Shown here: positions 17,207-26,205 of the stretch, piece after piece
Numbering within the stretch: position 1 is the stretch's first letter
Layout: each line of letters opens with the position of its first letter
NCBI RefSeq assembly: GCF_004331685.1
Contig: NZ_SJSM01000015.1
Span: 53,074 to 117,073, forward strand
Source of the DNA: Pedobacter hiemivivus
GTDB taxonomy: Bacteria; Bacteroidota; Bacteroidia; Sphingobacteriales; Sphingobacteriaceae
DNA: 64,000 nt
Direction of reading: 5' to 3'
Notes under the pieces: model-generated
Databases searched by the model: none
The model's input: only the letters and a program-made list of their open reading frames with translations
What the model was told of the DNA's origin: nothing
Translations under genes and position numbers: made by a program

Positions 17207-19348
17207 TTAATTAAGTTTTATAAAGTTTTCTTTGTTGTTATAATTGATCTGGTAGGTGTATAGCTTGTTTTTTACCTTAAATGAAACGGTAACCTGGTCT
17301 TTGCTGCTGCTTAGGATCTTTAAATCACTAACCTTGCTGCTGGCACCGGTTGTAGTTTCACTAACCGGATTGCTGTTGCCATGGGTTTCGATGACGTTAA
17401 AAAACGTTTGGTTGTTAGATTTTGGAGAAGAAAGCATAAAGGCTTTACTCTCTACGAGATTCATTTCAGGGTCGTTTGCACCTAGCGACAACATTTTTAA
17501 GTTGACAGCTGTGTCGGTTGCAAAATGAACGGTATAAAAACGTTTGTTGTTTAAAATACTCAGGTATCCGGTTTTTTCTTTAACCGGCTGCTCGGCATTT
17601 AGCCAGATGTGTTGATAGCCATATTTCTCACCTAGAGGTTTTAACTGATCTGCAAAAGCATTTACTTTTATAGAAGCATCAACAACATGACCTTTATACC
17701 AAAAAGGAAGGTCGTATTGGTGTGATTTGTCAGATAAGGTCTGGAAAATATCAATTACCAAGGGTTTACTTAATTCGGCTACCTTAAGCAAGGCAGATGT
17801 TCTGATCATTTGTACACCAGGGTAGGCATTGCGTTCTGCAGCACTGATCACCTGCAAGTTTTTATCACTTTTAAAGTACAGTACCTCAGGGTAGTTTTTT
17901 TGTGCAACATCGGGGTTGCCTTTGTAGTTAGAAGTCTGATCAACAACCAGTGTATTGTGTGCCACAGTTTGTTTTGCCCATGATTTATTTTCTGGTAAGT
18001 AATCGCCACCTTTTTTTGATTCTATATTGATAAATCTAGCTGAACCATAATCAGGAAATACTTCGACACCATTGTCATAATACAATAGGTTTAAACGATC
18101 GAAATGGCCGTGGCCCATACCCTGAGAAGCTGCTTTTATCAGTAAGGTTTGTTGATCTTCATTATTGCCATACCTTAAGATCCCCAGTCCGCCTTCTTTG
18201 CCCGAAGCACCATCTTTTATAAGTTGCGATTGGTAAGCAAAAGGCTTGGCTTTGCCGGCATGTAGATCGGCAGCAACCTTCAGTCCAGCATCAGAAACGA
18301 TGACTTCATTCTGTCTCCCGGCAACGTCCAGTAGATCGGGCATAGGTTTGATATCGGCGTAAGCAATATCCACTCCATAAACCAGCTCGGCAGTTTCGTA
18401 TGTCTTGCCTTTTACAGCATCATTGATAGGGAAAAATGTACCATCAGTATAAGTCAGCTGTAAAGAGGTATTTATGGCATTGGCTAATAATTGATTGCGG
18501 TATTCGAAGATTTTTAACGCTGGTTGATAGTTATTGATCGCCTTTGCGAAAATGATAAAAGGAAGCAAGGCGTATCTTTGATAATATGGTCCCTCAGTAT
18601 AATAGCCATCAGGAGAAAACAATTGATCTATTTGGGCAAGGTAACCTGTTTTGCCATCCTTTGCAGATCCTTTGATCGCCATTTCTACATACTCCGGTTT
18701 GTTGAGTACGTAGCCTGTCATTCCCACCGCTGCAATATCCCAGGTACCATGGTTATGGATTTTATCAAAGGTTTCTTTGCAGTCAATCGTAAAGAATTTA
18801 AGCATTGGCTCAAATAAACCGGCATTTATCGCAGCTCTGTTTTTTTGGGATATGGCATCATAAACCATATCATAACCTTGTATCGTATATACCTGCCATA
18901 CAAAATCATTCAGGCTTTGCCAGAAGATTTTCCCTGCCTGATGATTCTCTTTTCTTTTCGGATGTAATGGCCATTTGCTATAGTCAGCAGCATATTTTAA
19001 CAACATGCTTTCTACGTAGGTAGCATACTTTTTATCACCCGAAATTTGGTAAGCAATACCGCAGTTCAGCATATTGGTATAGTTTTTTTTATGCTGCTCA
19101 TGTGTGGCACCACCACCTGCATCTTTCGGCGTAGGTACATTAATAGGCTCTGCTATCGCTTTATCAGCATCGGCTTTTACCTTCTGATATGATTTTTTAA
19201 GTAAAGGATAAGTAGTTGTTCCCTTTCTTACTGCTTCGATATTTTTTTTGGTAAGCATAATGCTGGGGTGTTCCTGAGCAATTACTTGCAGGGTACACAT
19301 CAGACAAAGCATGGCCATTACCAACTTTTTTAAGTAGTTTATACGCAT
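17207..19348 (-). CDS. Oligoalginate lyase, polysaccharide lyase family 17 (heparinase II/III-like)
   Basis: A 713-residue exported enzyme (signal peptide about 1-24) that releases unsaturated monouronates from the ends of alginate oligomers. The N-terminal alpha/alpha toroid (about 30-340) carries N199/H200 in KIHNHGTW and Y256 in TEGPYYQRYA. The C-terminal heparinase II/III beta-sandwich starts near 370 with GMGHGHFDRLN (H413/H415). These align in order and spacing with the Asn-His, Tyr and His active-site residues of the characterised exolyase Alg17C. Length also matches PL17. It is the first gene of the lyase/metabolism unit. Its promoter region (19349-19378) is only 30 bp after the FadR-type regulator gene, so co-transcription with it is likely. 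Confidence 0.95.
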   Translation of the reverse strand: MRINYLKKLVMAMLCLMCTLQVIAQEHPSIMLTKKNIEAVRKGTTTYPLLKKSYQKVKADADKAIAEPINVPTPKDAGGGATHEQHKKNYTNMLNCGIAYQISGDKKYATYVESMLLKYAADYSKWPLHPKRKENHQAGKIFWQSLNDFVWQVYTIQGYDMVYDAISQKNRAAINAGLFEPMLKFFTIDCKETFDKIHNHGTWDIAAVGMTGYVLNKPEYVEMAIKGSAKDGKTGYLAQIDQLFSPDGYYTEGPYYQRYALLPFIIFAKAINNYQPALKIFEYRNQLLANAINTSLQLTYTDGTFFPINDAVKGKTYETAELVYGVDIAYADIKPMPDLLDVAGRQNEVIVSDAGLKVAADLHAGKAKPFAYQSQLIKDGASGKEGGLGILRYGNNEDQQTLLIKAASQGMGHGHFDRLNLLYYDNGVEVFPDYGSARFINIESKKGGDYLPENKSWAKQTVAHNTLVVDQTSNYKGNPDVAQKNYPEVLYFKSDKNLQVISAAERNAYPGVQMIRTSALLKVAELSKPLVIDIFQTLSDKSHQYDLPFWYKGHVVDASIKVNAFADQLKPLGEKYGYQHIWLNAEQPVKEKTGYLSILNNKRFYTVHFATDTAVNLKMLSLGANDPEMNLVESKAFMLSSPKSNNQTFFNVIETHGNSNPVSETTTGASSKVSDLKILSSSKDQVTVSFKVKNKLYTYQINYNNKENFIKLN

Positions 19349-19378
19349 TTTAAAGAAATGAGAGGCTTTTGTACTTAG

Positions 19379-20116
19379 TTAGTTATCATTAATAATATTT
19401 TGTGCGGAAAATCCGGCTTTGCTAATTTGAAACATGTCGTTAAGGTGAGCAGCAACTGCATTTTCTGCAGCATCTATATCCTGGTTTTCTATAGCCGTTA
19501 ATATATTTCTATGCTCGGCTATGGCTAGTTTACCGCGATTATCTCCACAGATCTTACTTTCTACGATGTTCTTGATCAGATCGGGGATCAAAATAAGAAT
19601 CATAGACTCGATTACAGAGTTTTTAGTAGCCCTTGCAATGGCAATGTGAAAAAGCATATCCTCTTCGATTGCATCCTGATTGCTATTGATCTTGTTCTCG
19701 TAATCAATCATCGCTTCCTTAAGGTTAACTAGATCTTGCGCTGTTCTTCTTTCTGCAGCTAACTTTACGGCATCCAGTTCTAAATAATACCTAGCTTCTA
19801 AAAGTGCGTTAAAATCTTCCTTATTAAATTTGATGATATCTGTGATGATATTGTCTAAAACTTTGATGCTTAAACCAGAAACATAGGTTCCACTTTGTGG
19901 GTTGGTTCTGAGTAAACCGTAAAATTCAAGTTTTAAAATCGCTTCACGAACGTAGCTACGACCTACTCCAAATTTTTCAGCTAGTATTCTTTCCGCAGGT
20001 AATCTGTCTCCGGGTTGTAATTGTCCTGAAGTAATGAGTTGTTTTAGCTGTCCTATAATTTTATCAACAGGAGATTCTACTTCAATTGACCTGATGGTTT
20101 CTATAAATGATTTCAT
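19379..20116 (-). CDS. FadR-family GntR transcriptional regulator of the uronate/alginate locus
   Basis: A 245-residue regulator with an N-terminal winged helix (about 10-75, DRLPAERILAEKFGVGRSYVREAI) and a C-terminal all-helical FCD ligand domain (about 90-235). Its conserved Asp/His residues (for example near MLFHIAIARA and EHRNIL) bind metal and ligand in this family. I start it at the Met encoded at 20116. An upstream in-frame ATG at 20137 would put the operator inside the gene. Two palindromes of the TTGGTnnACCAA type end 10 bp before this start, the expected autoregulatory site. UxuR/ExuR, the hexuronate regulators of this family, bind nearly the same sequence, so a uronate or KDG effector is likely. 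Confidence 0.92.
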   Translation of the reverse strand: MKSFIETIRSIEVESPVDKIIGQLKQLITSGQLQPGDRLPAERILAEKFGVGRSYVREAILKLEFYGLLRTNPQSGTYVSGLSIKVLDNIITDIIKFNKEDFNALLEARYYLELDAVKLAAERRTAQDLVNLKEAMIDYENKINSNQDAIEEDMLFHIAIARATKNSVIESMILILIPDLIKNIVESKICGDNRGKLAIAEHRNILTAIENQDIDAAENAVAAHLNDMFQISKAGFSAQNIINDN

Positions 20117-20125
20117 ACAATATAT

Positions 20126-20152
20126 TTGGTTTACCAATTATTGGTTAACCAA
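20126..20152. promoter_or_regulatory. Double FadR-type operator (two TTGGTnnACCAA palindromes)
   Basis: TTGGTTTACCAA at 20126-20137 and the perfect palindrome TTGGTTAACCAA at 20141-20152 have centres 15 bp apart. They lie between the regulator start (20116) and the dlgD stop (20184). The sequence matches the TGGTnnACCA recognition pattern of the FadR subfamily and the known UxuR/ExuR sites. I did not find the same palindrome before susC, PL17, kduI or lutA. Confidence 0.8.
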
Positions 20153-20183
20153 ATATAGAGAATAAAATAAGCAATCCAAATTT

Positions 20184-21167
20184 TTACATGTTTTTTAGCT
20201 GTTGCCAGATTTCTTCATTGATTGGTACCCCATTTTTCTCATTTTCAGAACGGGTTCGCAGTGTGCGTTCTCCCGGGTAGCTGACCGTTTTACCGGATTC
20301 CGTAGGGGTACTGTTTTTAGTGAAGTTCAGAATTTCTTCTATTAGGGCAGTATGCATATCTTGCTGGTGCAGACAAATAAAACACTGCGAAACGCCGGTT
20401 TCGTACTCGTCGGCAGAGATTTGTTGCGTAGAGCGTCCGCCACTAAGGGCCACAACCAACAGGTCAAGTACCAGGGAAAGGCCCGAACCTTTCCAGAAAC
20501 CAATCGGCAAGGCCAGTTTAGTTTTTTTGATCGTAGCAGGATCTGAACTTAAATTTCCTTCTGCATCATAGCCACCAGGAAAGGGGAGTGACTCTTGTTT
20601 CAACTCATATTCCTGCATTTTGCCATAAGAAAATTGCGACATCGCCATATCGAGCACAACATGGCCTTCGGCTCTTGGCACCGCAATTACCAGGGGGTTA
20701 TTACCCAAAACAGATTCTTTACCGCCCCAGGCAGGCATATTTGCTGTTGCATTAGTAAAGCAAATACCAATGCAACCCGCTTCTGCAGCCTGCCAGCCGT
20801 AAGTTCCTCCTCGCATCCAATGGTTGGTGTTTTTGATGGCTACACAACCAATGCCGTTTTCTTTTGCCAGTTCAATAGCGCGGTTCATGCAATGTGTAGC
20901 ATTGGCCATGCCGGGTGCAAGGTTTCCATCCCAACGTTCGATAGCCCCAATTTTTTCGAGTAATATAGGTGCTGCATCAGGTTTAACCAAGCCTTTCTGA
21001 ACATGCTCTACAAAGACTGGAAATCTATTTAATCCATGCGATGATATACCATCCCTGCTATTTGAAGCAAATATTGTTGCACAGGTATTAGCCATTTCCT
21101 TTGTGAAGGATAGTTGTAACAATACTCTTTTGAATTCTTCCTGCAGTTCTTCGAATGGTATACGCAT
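20184..21167 (-). CDS. dlgD: Ldh-family oxidoreductase, 3-dehydro-L-gulonate 2-dehydrogenase / 2,3-diketo-L-gulonate reductase (DlgD/YiaK-like)
   Basis: A 327-residue member of the malate/L-lactate dehydrogenase (Ldh_2) family. It agrees closely with E. coli YiaK/DlgD: SHGLNRFPVF near the N-terminus (H44 is the catalytic His), NTNHWMRGGTYGWQAAE in the centre, MSQFSYGKM, and LPIGFWKGSGLSLVLDL. The enzyme reduces a 2,3-diketo acid to 3-keto-L-gulonate with NADH. It precedes the FadR regulator gene with a 67-bp gap that holds the double operator. In this alginate setting the true substrate may be another keto-uronate. The family assignment is firm, the substrate less so. Confidence 0.85.
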   Translation of the reverse strand: MRIPFEELQEEFKRVLLQLSFTKEMANTCATIFASNSRDGISSHGLNRFPVFVEHVQKGLVKPDAAPILLEKIGAIERWDGNLAPGMANATHCMNRAIELAKENGIGCVAIKNTNHWMRGGTYGWQAAEAGCIGICFTNATANMPAWGGKESVLGNNPLVIAVPRAEGHVVLDMAMSQFSYGKMQEYELKQESLPFPGGYDAEGNLSSDPATIKKTKLALPIGFWKGSGLSLVLDLLVVALSGGRSTQQISADEYETGVSQCFICLHQQDMHTALIEEILNFTKNSTPTESGKTVSYPGERTLRTRSENEKNGVPINEEIWQQLKNM

Positions 21168-21221
21168 ATTATAAATCGTGGATGATCAAATATAGCTAAT
21201 ACATAAATAATAGGTAAAAAG

Positions 21222-21255
21222 AAAAACCCCAAAGCTTAATCACTGTGGGGTTTTT
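21222..21255. terminator. Bidirectional rho-independent terminator
   Basis: A perfect 10-bp stem (AAAAACCCCA / TGGGGTTTTT, 14-nt loop) stands between the end of the choice-of-anchor gene and the start of dlgD. On the minus strand a second U-rich run follows, so it ends the choice-of-anchor transcript and insulates dlgD. Confidence 0.9.
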
Positions 21256-21278
21256 AATTTTTGTATTTATAGGTTTAT

Positions 21279-22790
21279 TTATATGCTTTTCGGTGTGTAT
21301 ACCTTAATTACACCATCTTCTTCACTACTTACTACTAATAAACTCTTTTTGGTAGGACTGTTTTTAGCGGGGATGAATAATACACCTTCCGGTGCATCAC
21401 CACATTTTAACAATTGCAGAAAAACCGGATTAGATGGGGTGGTAACGTCATAAACTGCTACGGCATCAGCACGCTCCATACCTACAAATGCGGTTTTTTT
21501 ATTACCTACAATACCAATGGTGATTCCTTCAGGTTCAACACTTTTATCGTCGCTTCTGCCGTCATCATATGCTCCAGCATCATTACATTTTCTGTCTAGC
21601 TCATTTTTACTGTCAAAGACCTGTGCCCCGGTAATGCCGTTCCATACTGAAAATGAACGTGAACCTAGAGAATACAATTCATCAAGATCTCCATCTTTAT
21701 CTGTGTCGCCCAGGGTGGTGGTAATATTTAACCTACCCAATTGCTCATCTTTTTTCAGATCGGTAGCGTTGGGGAATTTAACGGCATCCAATACTACCGT
21801 GTTTTCTTTTACTCTTTTTACTTCAGTAAATGCTGCATATTCTCTGGCATCGCCTTCATTTGCGGTGAACAGATAAGGTATTCCGTTTTCTTCTAAAACA
21901 GCTATTGCATCTGGCATGTAAATGCCTTTCACATTCCACTTTGCAGCTTTGTATCCTACTTCTTTATCACTAGGGTCTATAAAATTCCCATCCAGACTGT
22001 AATCTTTGAATCCTAAAGGAAAGATATTGGTAATGGTTTTGCTGGCGATGTCTAACTTCGCAATTCCATTGTTTTCCTGTAGGGTGATCCAGGCCGTCTT
22101 AGAGTCAGAAGAAATGGTGATGTATTCTGGCTCTATGTCTTTAACAAAGGTGCTGTTCAAACCAAAGATTCTAAAGCCTTTTTGCATTAGGGCAGTTTGC
22201 TGACTGGCCATTGAAGAGAAATCAATTGTAGTTACGGCGTAATTGTTATTTACTGATATAATAGATATGGTGCCGGAAGGATCATTTGTGTAATCAGCAT
22301 TAGGTTCACCTTCATTTGCGGTAAGGATGTATTTTCCATCCGGAGAAAAGGTAATCATATCAGGTAACGCACCTACAATAACTTCAGTTATCTTGCTGTA
22401 ATCAGTGGTTTTAAAAATAGCGACCTTTCCATTGGCCTGTTTGTCTTTAGCCTCAATTGCTGCGGCAAGTTTGCCATCGTGTACTGCAACGCTATTTACA
22501 GCGCCAAGATCGGTAATGTCGATGGATCCAATGGAATTCATCGCAGATGGATTTTTGAAATCAATTACTTCGATTTTATTGATACCCGCTTCATTTTTAA
22601 CTACAAATAATCTGTTGGTCAGTGGATCAAATGCAGAAATCTCTGCTGCGCCAACCCCGCCAATATCCAACGATCCAATCTCCGAAAAGGTAGCCGGATC
22701 TTCATTATCAATGGACTCAGGTGACTTGTCTTTTTTACAACTGGTTATACCGATGGTTAAAAGAAGGGCAAATAGTAAAAATTTTCTCAT
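21279..22790 (-). CDS. Choice-of-anchor I family lipoprotein (beta-propeller-like)
   Basis: A 503-residue lipoprotein with signal peptide and lipobox ending GITSC at about residue 18, then KKDK. The body consists of repeated beta-propeller-type blades: VEVIDF, GKYILTANEGEPN, YLFTANEGDARE, KTAFVGMERADAVAVYDV. The motifs TANEGE and SVEPEGI are typical of the choice-of-anchor I family, related to the beta-propeller part of secreted alkaline phosphatase/phytase-like proteins. No active-site set is evident to me, so the function is unknown. It is monocistronic: a terminator follows it, and 190 bp separate it from the divergent MFS gene. Confidence 0.8.
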   Translation of the reverse strand: MRKFLLFALLLTIGITSCKKDKSPESIDNEDPATFSEIGSLDIGGVGAAEISAFDPLTNRLFVVKNEAGINKIEVIDFKNPSAMNSIGSIDITDLGAVNSVAVHDGKLAAAIEAKDKQANGKVAIFKTTDYSKITEVIVGALPDMITFSPDGKYILTANEGEPNADYTNDPSGTISIISVNNNYAVTTIDFSSMASQQTALMQKGFRIFGLNSTFVKDIEPEYITISSDSKTAWITLQENNGIAKLDIASKTITNIFPLGFKDYSLDGNFIDPSDKEVGYKAAKWNVKGIYMPDAIAVLEENGIPYLFTANEGDAREYAAFTEVKRVKENTVVLDAVKFPNATDLKKDEQLGRLNITTTLGDTDKDGDLDELYSLGSRSFSVWNGITGAQVFDSKNELDRKCNDAGAYDDGRSDDKSVEPEGITIGIVGNKKTAFVGMERADAVAVYDVTTPSNPVFLQLLKCGDAPEGVLFIPAKNSPTKKSLLVVSSEEDGVIKVYTPKSI

Positions 22791-22980
22791 ATGTATTTAT
22801 TAAGTTTATGAGCTAAAGTATAGTTCCAACATGATCGCTGCTTAATCTTAATATTATGATATTGTTAGCTGTGCAAATGGGCTATTAGGATATCTTAAGA
22901 AATAAATTTAAAATGAATTTAATAGTTACTTATAAAAATAAATATCTTAGCTAAATAAAAAACCAAACAATAATCATTAA

Positions 22981-24225
22981 ATGACCAACCTAACCAAAGA
23001 AAAAAGCGCTGCAGCCTATCTGTTTAGTGCTCCTGTCATTGTAGCTTCTTTAGGCTACTTTGTAGATATTTACGACTTACTTTTATTCGGTATCGTACGG
23101 ATACCCAGCTTAACAGAACTTGGCCTCAATGAAGCTCAGGTTTCTATTGAAGGTGCAAGCATTTTAAACTGGCAGATGACTGGTTTACTACTTGGAGGCA
23201 TCTTGTGGGGTGTTTTGGGTGATAAAAAAGGACGTCTTTCTGTGCTTTTTGGTTCCATTATTACTTATTCCGTAGCAAACTTTGCCTGTGGTTTTGTTCA
23301 TGATGTAACCCTATATAAACTGCTCCGTTTTATTGCGGGTATTGGCCTTGCCGGAGAATTGGGCGCAGGAATTACCCTCGTTTCGGAAAGCTTACCTAAA
23401 AGACTAAGGGCAATAGGTACTTCGGTTGTTGCGGGAGTAGGATTGATGGGCGCGGTTGCCGGATATTTTACCGTAGAAATGTTCAGTTGGAGAAACGCCT
23501 ATTTCATAGGTGGCGGTATGGGGATTTTGCTCTTGTTTTTAAGAATCGGTGTTTTTGAATCTGGTATGTTTCATAACATGAAAGAAAAGAGCAATGTGGC
23601 TAAGGGGAATTTTTTATCTTTTTTCACAAAGAAAAGCAGGTTGATTCTGTATTTAAAATGCATCGGTATTGGTTTGCCAACCTGGTATGTAATTGGTATT
23701 CTAGCTACTTTTAGTAATGAATTTGGTAAGGCACTAGGCATTGCTGAGGACATAAAACCAGGACTTGCGGTAATGTGGTGTTATGTCGGACTTTCGGCAG
23801 GTGATCTGGTGAGCGGAGTGGTTAGCTATTGGCTGGAATCGCGTATACGCGCCGTAACCTATATGATGATATTCACAGCAATTGGAGCAATTGTATATCT
23901 TTATGGAGGTGTAAATAGTACATTTGGTCTTTATGGTATGTGTTTATGGGTTGGCTTTGGTATCGGTTACTGGGCCATGTTTGTAACCATCGGCGCAGAG
24001 CAGTTCGGTACCAATGTAAGGGCTACAGCAGCTACCACCATACCAAATATGGTAAGGGGAACTGTGGTGTTGATGACCACCTTTTACACGACATTAAAAC
24101 CAATTGTATTACCCCTAAATTCTGCGGCTTTACTAGGCCTGATTTGTTTCGGTATAGGCTTTTATTGTATCAGAACTATTCCTGAAACTCATCACAAAGA
24201 CCTTGATTTTATTGAGGAAGATTAA
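22981..24225 (+). CDS. MFS transporter, probably for an organic acid
   Basis: A 414-residue, 12-helix major facilitator. The motif GDKKGRLSVLFGS between TM2 and TM3 and RFIAGIGLAGELGAGITLVSESLP in TM4-TM5 place it with the sugar/metabolite:H+ symporters. It is clearly different from the ACS carrier at 14660. The gene is convergent with lutC and overlaps it by 4 bp. In Bacteroidota such carriers often accompany lactate or sugar-acid catabolism, so a monocarboxylate such as lactate is a reasonable guess from context only. The 190-bp upstream region is very AT-rich and has no clear -33/-7 pair. Confidence 0.87.
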   Translation: MTNLTKEKSAAAYLFSAPVIVASLGYFVDIYDLLLFGIVRIPSLTELGLNEAQVSIEGASILNWQMTGLLLGGILWGVLGDKKGRLSVLFGSIITYSVANFACGFVHDVTLYKLLRFIAGIGLAGELGAGITLVSESLPKRLRAIGTSVVAGVGLMGAVAGYFTVEMFSWRNAYFIGGGMGILLLFLRIGVFESGMFHNMKEKSNVAKGNFLSFFTKKSRLILYLKCIGIGLPTWYVIGILATFSNEFGKALGIAEDIKPGLAVMWCYVGLSAGDLVSGVVSYWLESRIRAVTYMMIFTAIGAIVYLYGGVNSTFGLYGMCLWVGFGIGYWAMFVTIGAEQFGTNVRATAATTIPNMVRGTVVLMTTFYTTLKPIVLPLNSAALLGLICFGIGFYCIRTIPETHHKDLDFIEED

Positions 24226-24803
24226 TCCATTACAAAAACAGTCATCCCTTTGGGCCCATGAGCCCCAAGCACTAATGATTGTTCAATATCGGCTGTTTTA
24301 GACGGCCCAGCAATAAAACTTCCAAAACCATATTCAGCGATGCCTATTTTCAAATAGGCATCGTGCATGGTTTGCACAATCTCCTTTTTACTGACTACAA
24401 CAGCAAGTTGCTGACAAATGAATGGTACCGCACGTTGATGCATTAAATCTTCGGTAATCCACAAAGCAGCATTCTCTGCAACACCAAAATGAGCACTGAT
24501 GACTGCAAGATCTACATTGGCATAACTATGTGGATCCTGATCTTCCCAGCCTTGTTCTGATACTTCAGCCAGTTCAGGTAAAGTAGATACAATACGCTGA
24601 CCTGTGAAATGTTCAAGGATGTACTTTTGAACAGCTTGATAGTCCGAAACCTCGATAAAAGTGCCTCCAATAGTCGTTAGTACCGTGGCAAAAGCTTGTA
24701 CAGGATCTGCAGCGGGAAATGCGGTGAATGAATCGGCTGGCAGTGGCTGCGCATCCGGTTGATTGTTCAATACTTTCTCTAAAATCTGTGCTCTGCTAGT
24801 CAT
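24222..24803 (-). CDS. lutC: LutC/YkgG family lactate utilisation protein (LUD domain)
   Basis: A LUD-domain protein of 193 residues from the start I prefer (Met at 24803, MTSRAQILEKVL). This start overlaps the lutB stop by 8 bp, a usual sign of translational coupling; an upstream start at 24833 would overlap by 38 bp. The fold-defining region covers DLAVISAHFGVAENAALWITEDL and ends with FGSFIAGPSKTADIEQSLVLGAHGPK, where the GPSKTADIE motif is diagnostic. With LutA and LutB it forms the cytoplasmic iron-sulfur L-lactate oxidase complex that feeds electrons to the respiratory chain. Last gene of lutABC. Confidence 0.94.
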   Translation of the reverse strand: MTSRAQILEKVLNNQPDAQPLPADSFTAFPAADPVQAFATVLTTIGGTFIEVSDYQAVQKYILEHFTGQRIVSTLPELAEVSEQGWEDQDPHSYANVDLAVISAHFGVAENAALWITEDLMHQRAVPFICQQLAVVVSKKEIVQTMHDAYLKIGIAEYGFGSFIAGPSKTADIEQSLVLGAHGPKGMTVFVMD

Positions 24804-26175
24804 TCTTTTTATTTTTCTTGTACCACTCTCCAAATGATTCTTTAGGCACTTCAGGCATTTCGCGGTGTTGGTACCAAAGGTTTAGTTTATTGTTTACGGT
24901 AAACGGAGCATGTTTCATGAACCAACGTCCTACCTTTCCTGCGTTTTTGTAAACGAAAGGACTGGACAAGGTAAATTCCATTGCCTTCATGGCCAGTTTC
25001 TTTGTTGGGTCGGCATAGCCTTCCTTAACAATCACCTGTCTCCATTTATAAAGTTGTTCGTGAATATTGATTTTAACCGGGCATACATTACTGCATGAAC
25101 CACATAGGGTAGAGGCAAAGGGCAGATCAGAATATTCCTTCATGTCCAGGTTTGGCGCCAAAATAGAGCCTATCGGTCCTGCAACAGCAGTATGGTAACT
25201 GTGTCCACCACTTCGGCGGTAAACCGGGCAAGTGTTCATGCAAGCTGCACAGCGGATACATTTTAACGAGTTGCGGAAATCAGGACGGCTCAATTGAGTT
25301 GTTCTGCCATTGTCAACCAACACAATGTGCATTTGCTGACCCGGTCTTGGTTTTTTAAAATGACTAGAATAAGTCGTAATCGGTTGTCCCGTTGCACTTC
25401 TCGTTAACAGTCTTAAAAAAACGCCTAGATTTTTGCGTTTAGGGATGATCTTTTCAATCCCCATACAGGCAATGTGTACATCTGCAAGATGCGCACCCAT
25501 ATCAGCATTCCCTTCATTGGTGCAAACCACAAACTCACCGGTTTCGGCAACAGCAAAATTTACCCCAGTAATGGCTGCTTTGCGCGTTAAAAAGGTTTCG
25601 CGTAGATGTTCCCGCGCAGCGGCAGTTAAAAATACGGGGTCAGACATGCCTTCTGGTGTACCCAGATGCTCATGGAACAATTCACCTATTTCTTCTTTCT
25701 TTTTATGGATGCAGGGCAATACAATATGACTGGGTGGCTCCTGTGCCAGTTGGACAATTCGCTCGCCCAGATCGGTATCAATTACCTCTATGTCATTTTG
25801 CTTTAGGTACTCATTTAAATGGCATTCCTCAGTAAGCATCGACTTGCTTTTGATTAGCCGGTTTACATTGTGCTCCTTTAATATGGAATGTACAATTTGA
25901 TTGTGCTCGGCTGCATCAGCTGCCCAATGTACCGTAACACCATTCTTTTGTGCCTGCTCCTCAAATTCAATTAAGTAATTGTGGAGGTTAGAAAGTACAT
26001 TGTTTTTAATTTGTGAAGCGGCTTCCCTTAGTGCTTCCCATTCGGGTATGTTGTGAGCGGCTTTATCGCGCTTGGCGCGAACAAACCATAAAGTTTCGTC
26101 GTGCCAGTCTACCCTTGCCTCATCTTTATTAAATATATCCGATAAAGCTGCGTGGTCTTTTGTTCCTGAACTCAT
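24796..26175 (-). CDS. lutB: LutB lactate utilisation iron-sulfur protein
   Basis: A 459-residue protein with an N-terminal LUD domain (about 60-290; NFAVAETGEFVVCTNEGNADMG is characteristic). A C-terminal ferredoxin-like region carries cysteines C306, C309, C312, C316 and C358, C361, C365, which bind two 4Fe-4S clusters. It is part of the LutABC complex that oxidises L-lactate to pyruvate. It lies 30 bp after lutA and overlaps lutC by 8 bp. The length matches the family. Gene order A-B-C is the canonical one of Bacillus and many Bacteroidota. Confidence 0.96.
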   Translation of the reverse strand: MSSGTKDHAALSDIFNKDEARVDWHDETLWFVRAKRDKAAHNIPEWEALREAASQIKNNVLSNLHNYLIEFEEQAQKNGVTVHWAADAAEHNQIVHSILKEHNVNRLIKSKSMLTEECHLNEYLKQNDIEVIDTDLGERIVQLAQEPPSHIVLPCIHKKKEEIGELFHEHLGTPEGMSDPVFLTAAAREHLRETFLTRKAAITGVNFAVAETGEFVVCTNEGNADMGAHLADVHIACMGIEKIIPKRKNLGVFLRLLTRSATGQPITTYSSHFKKPRPGQQMHIVLVDNGRTTQLSRPDFRNSLKCIRCAACMNTCPVYRRSGGHSYHTAVAGPIGSILAPNLDMKEYSDLPFASTLCGSCSNVCPVKINIHEQLYKWRQVIVKEGYADPTKKLAMKAMEFTLSSPFVYKNAGKVGRWFMKHAPFTVNNKLNLWYQHREMPEVPKESFGEWYKKNKKND

Positions 26176-26205
26176 GTGTCTTTATTGTTGTACTTTTCTG
26201 TAAAA

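Noticed and set aside
20595..20963. Plus-strand frame of about 120 codons inside dlgD
   Set aside because: Antisense shadow of a strongly conserved enzyme, with Cys/His-rich composition unlike real proteins here.
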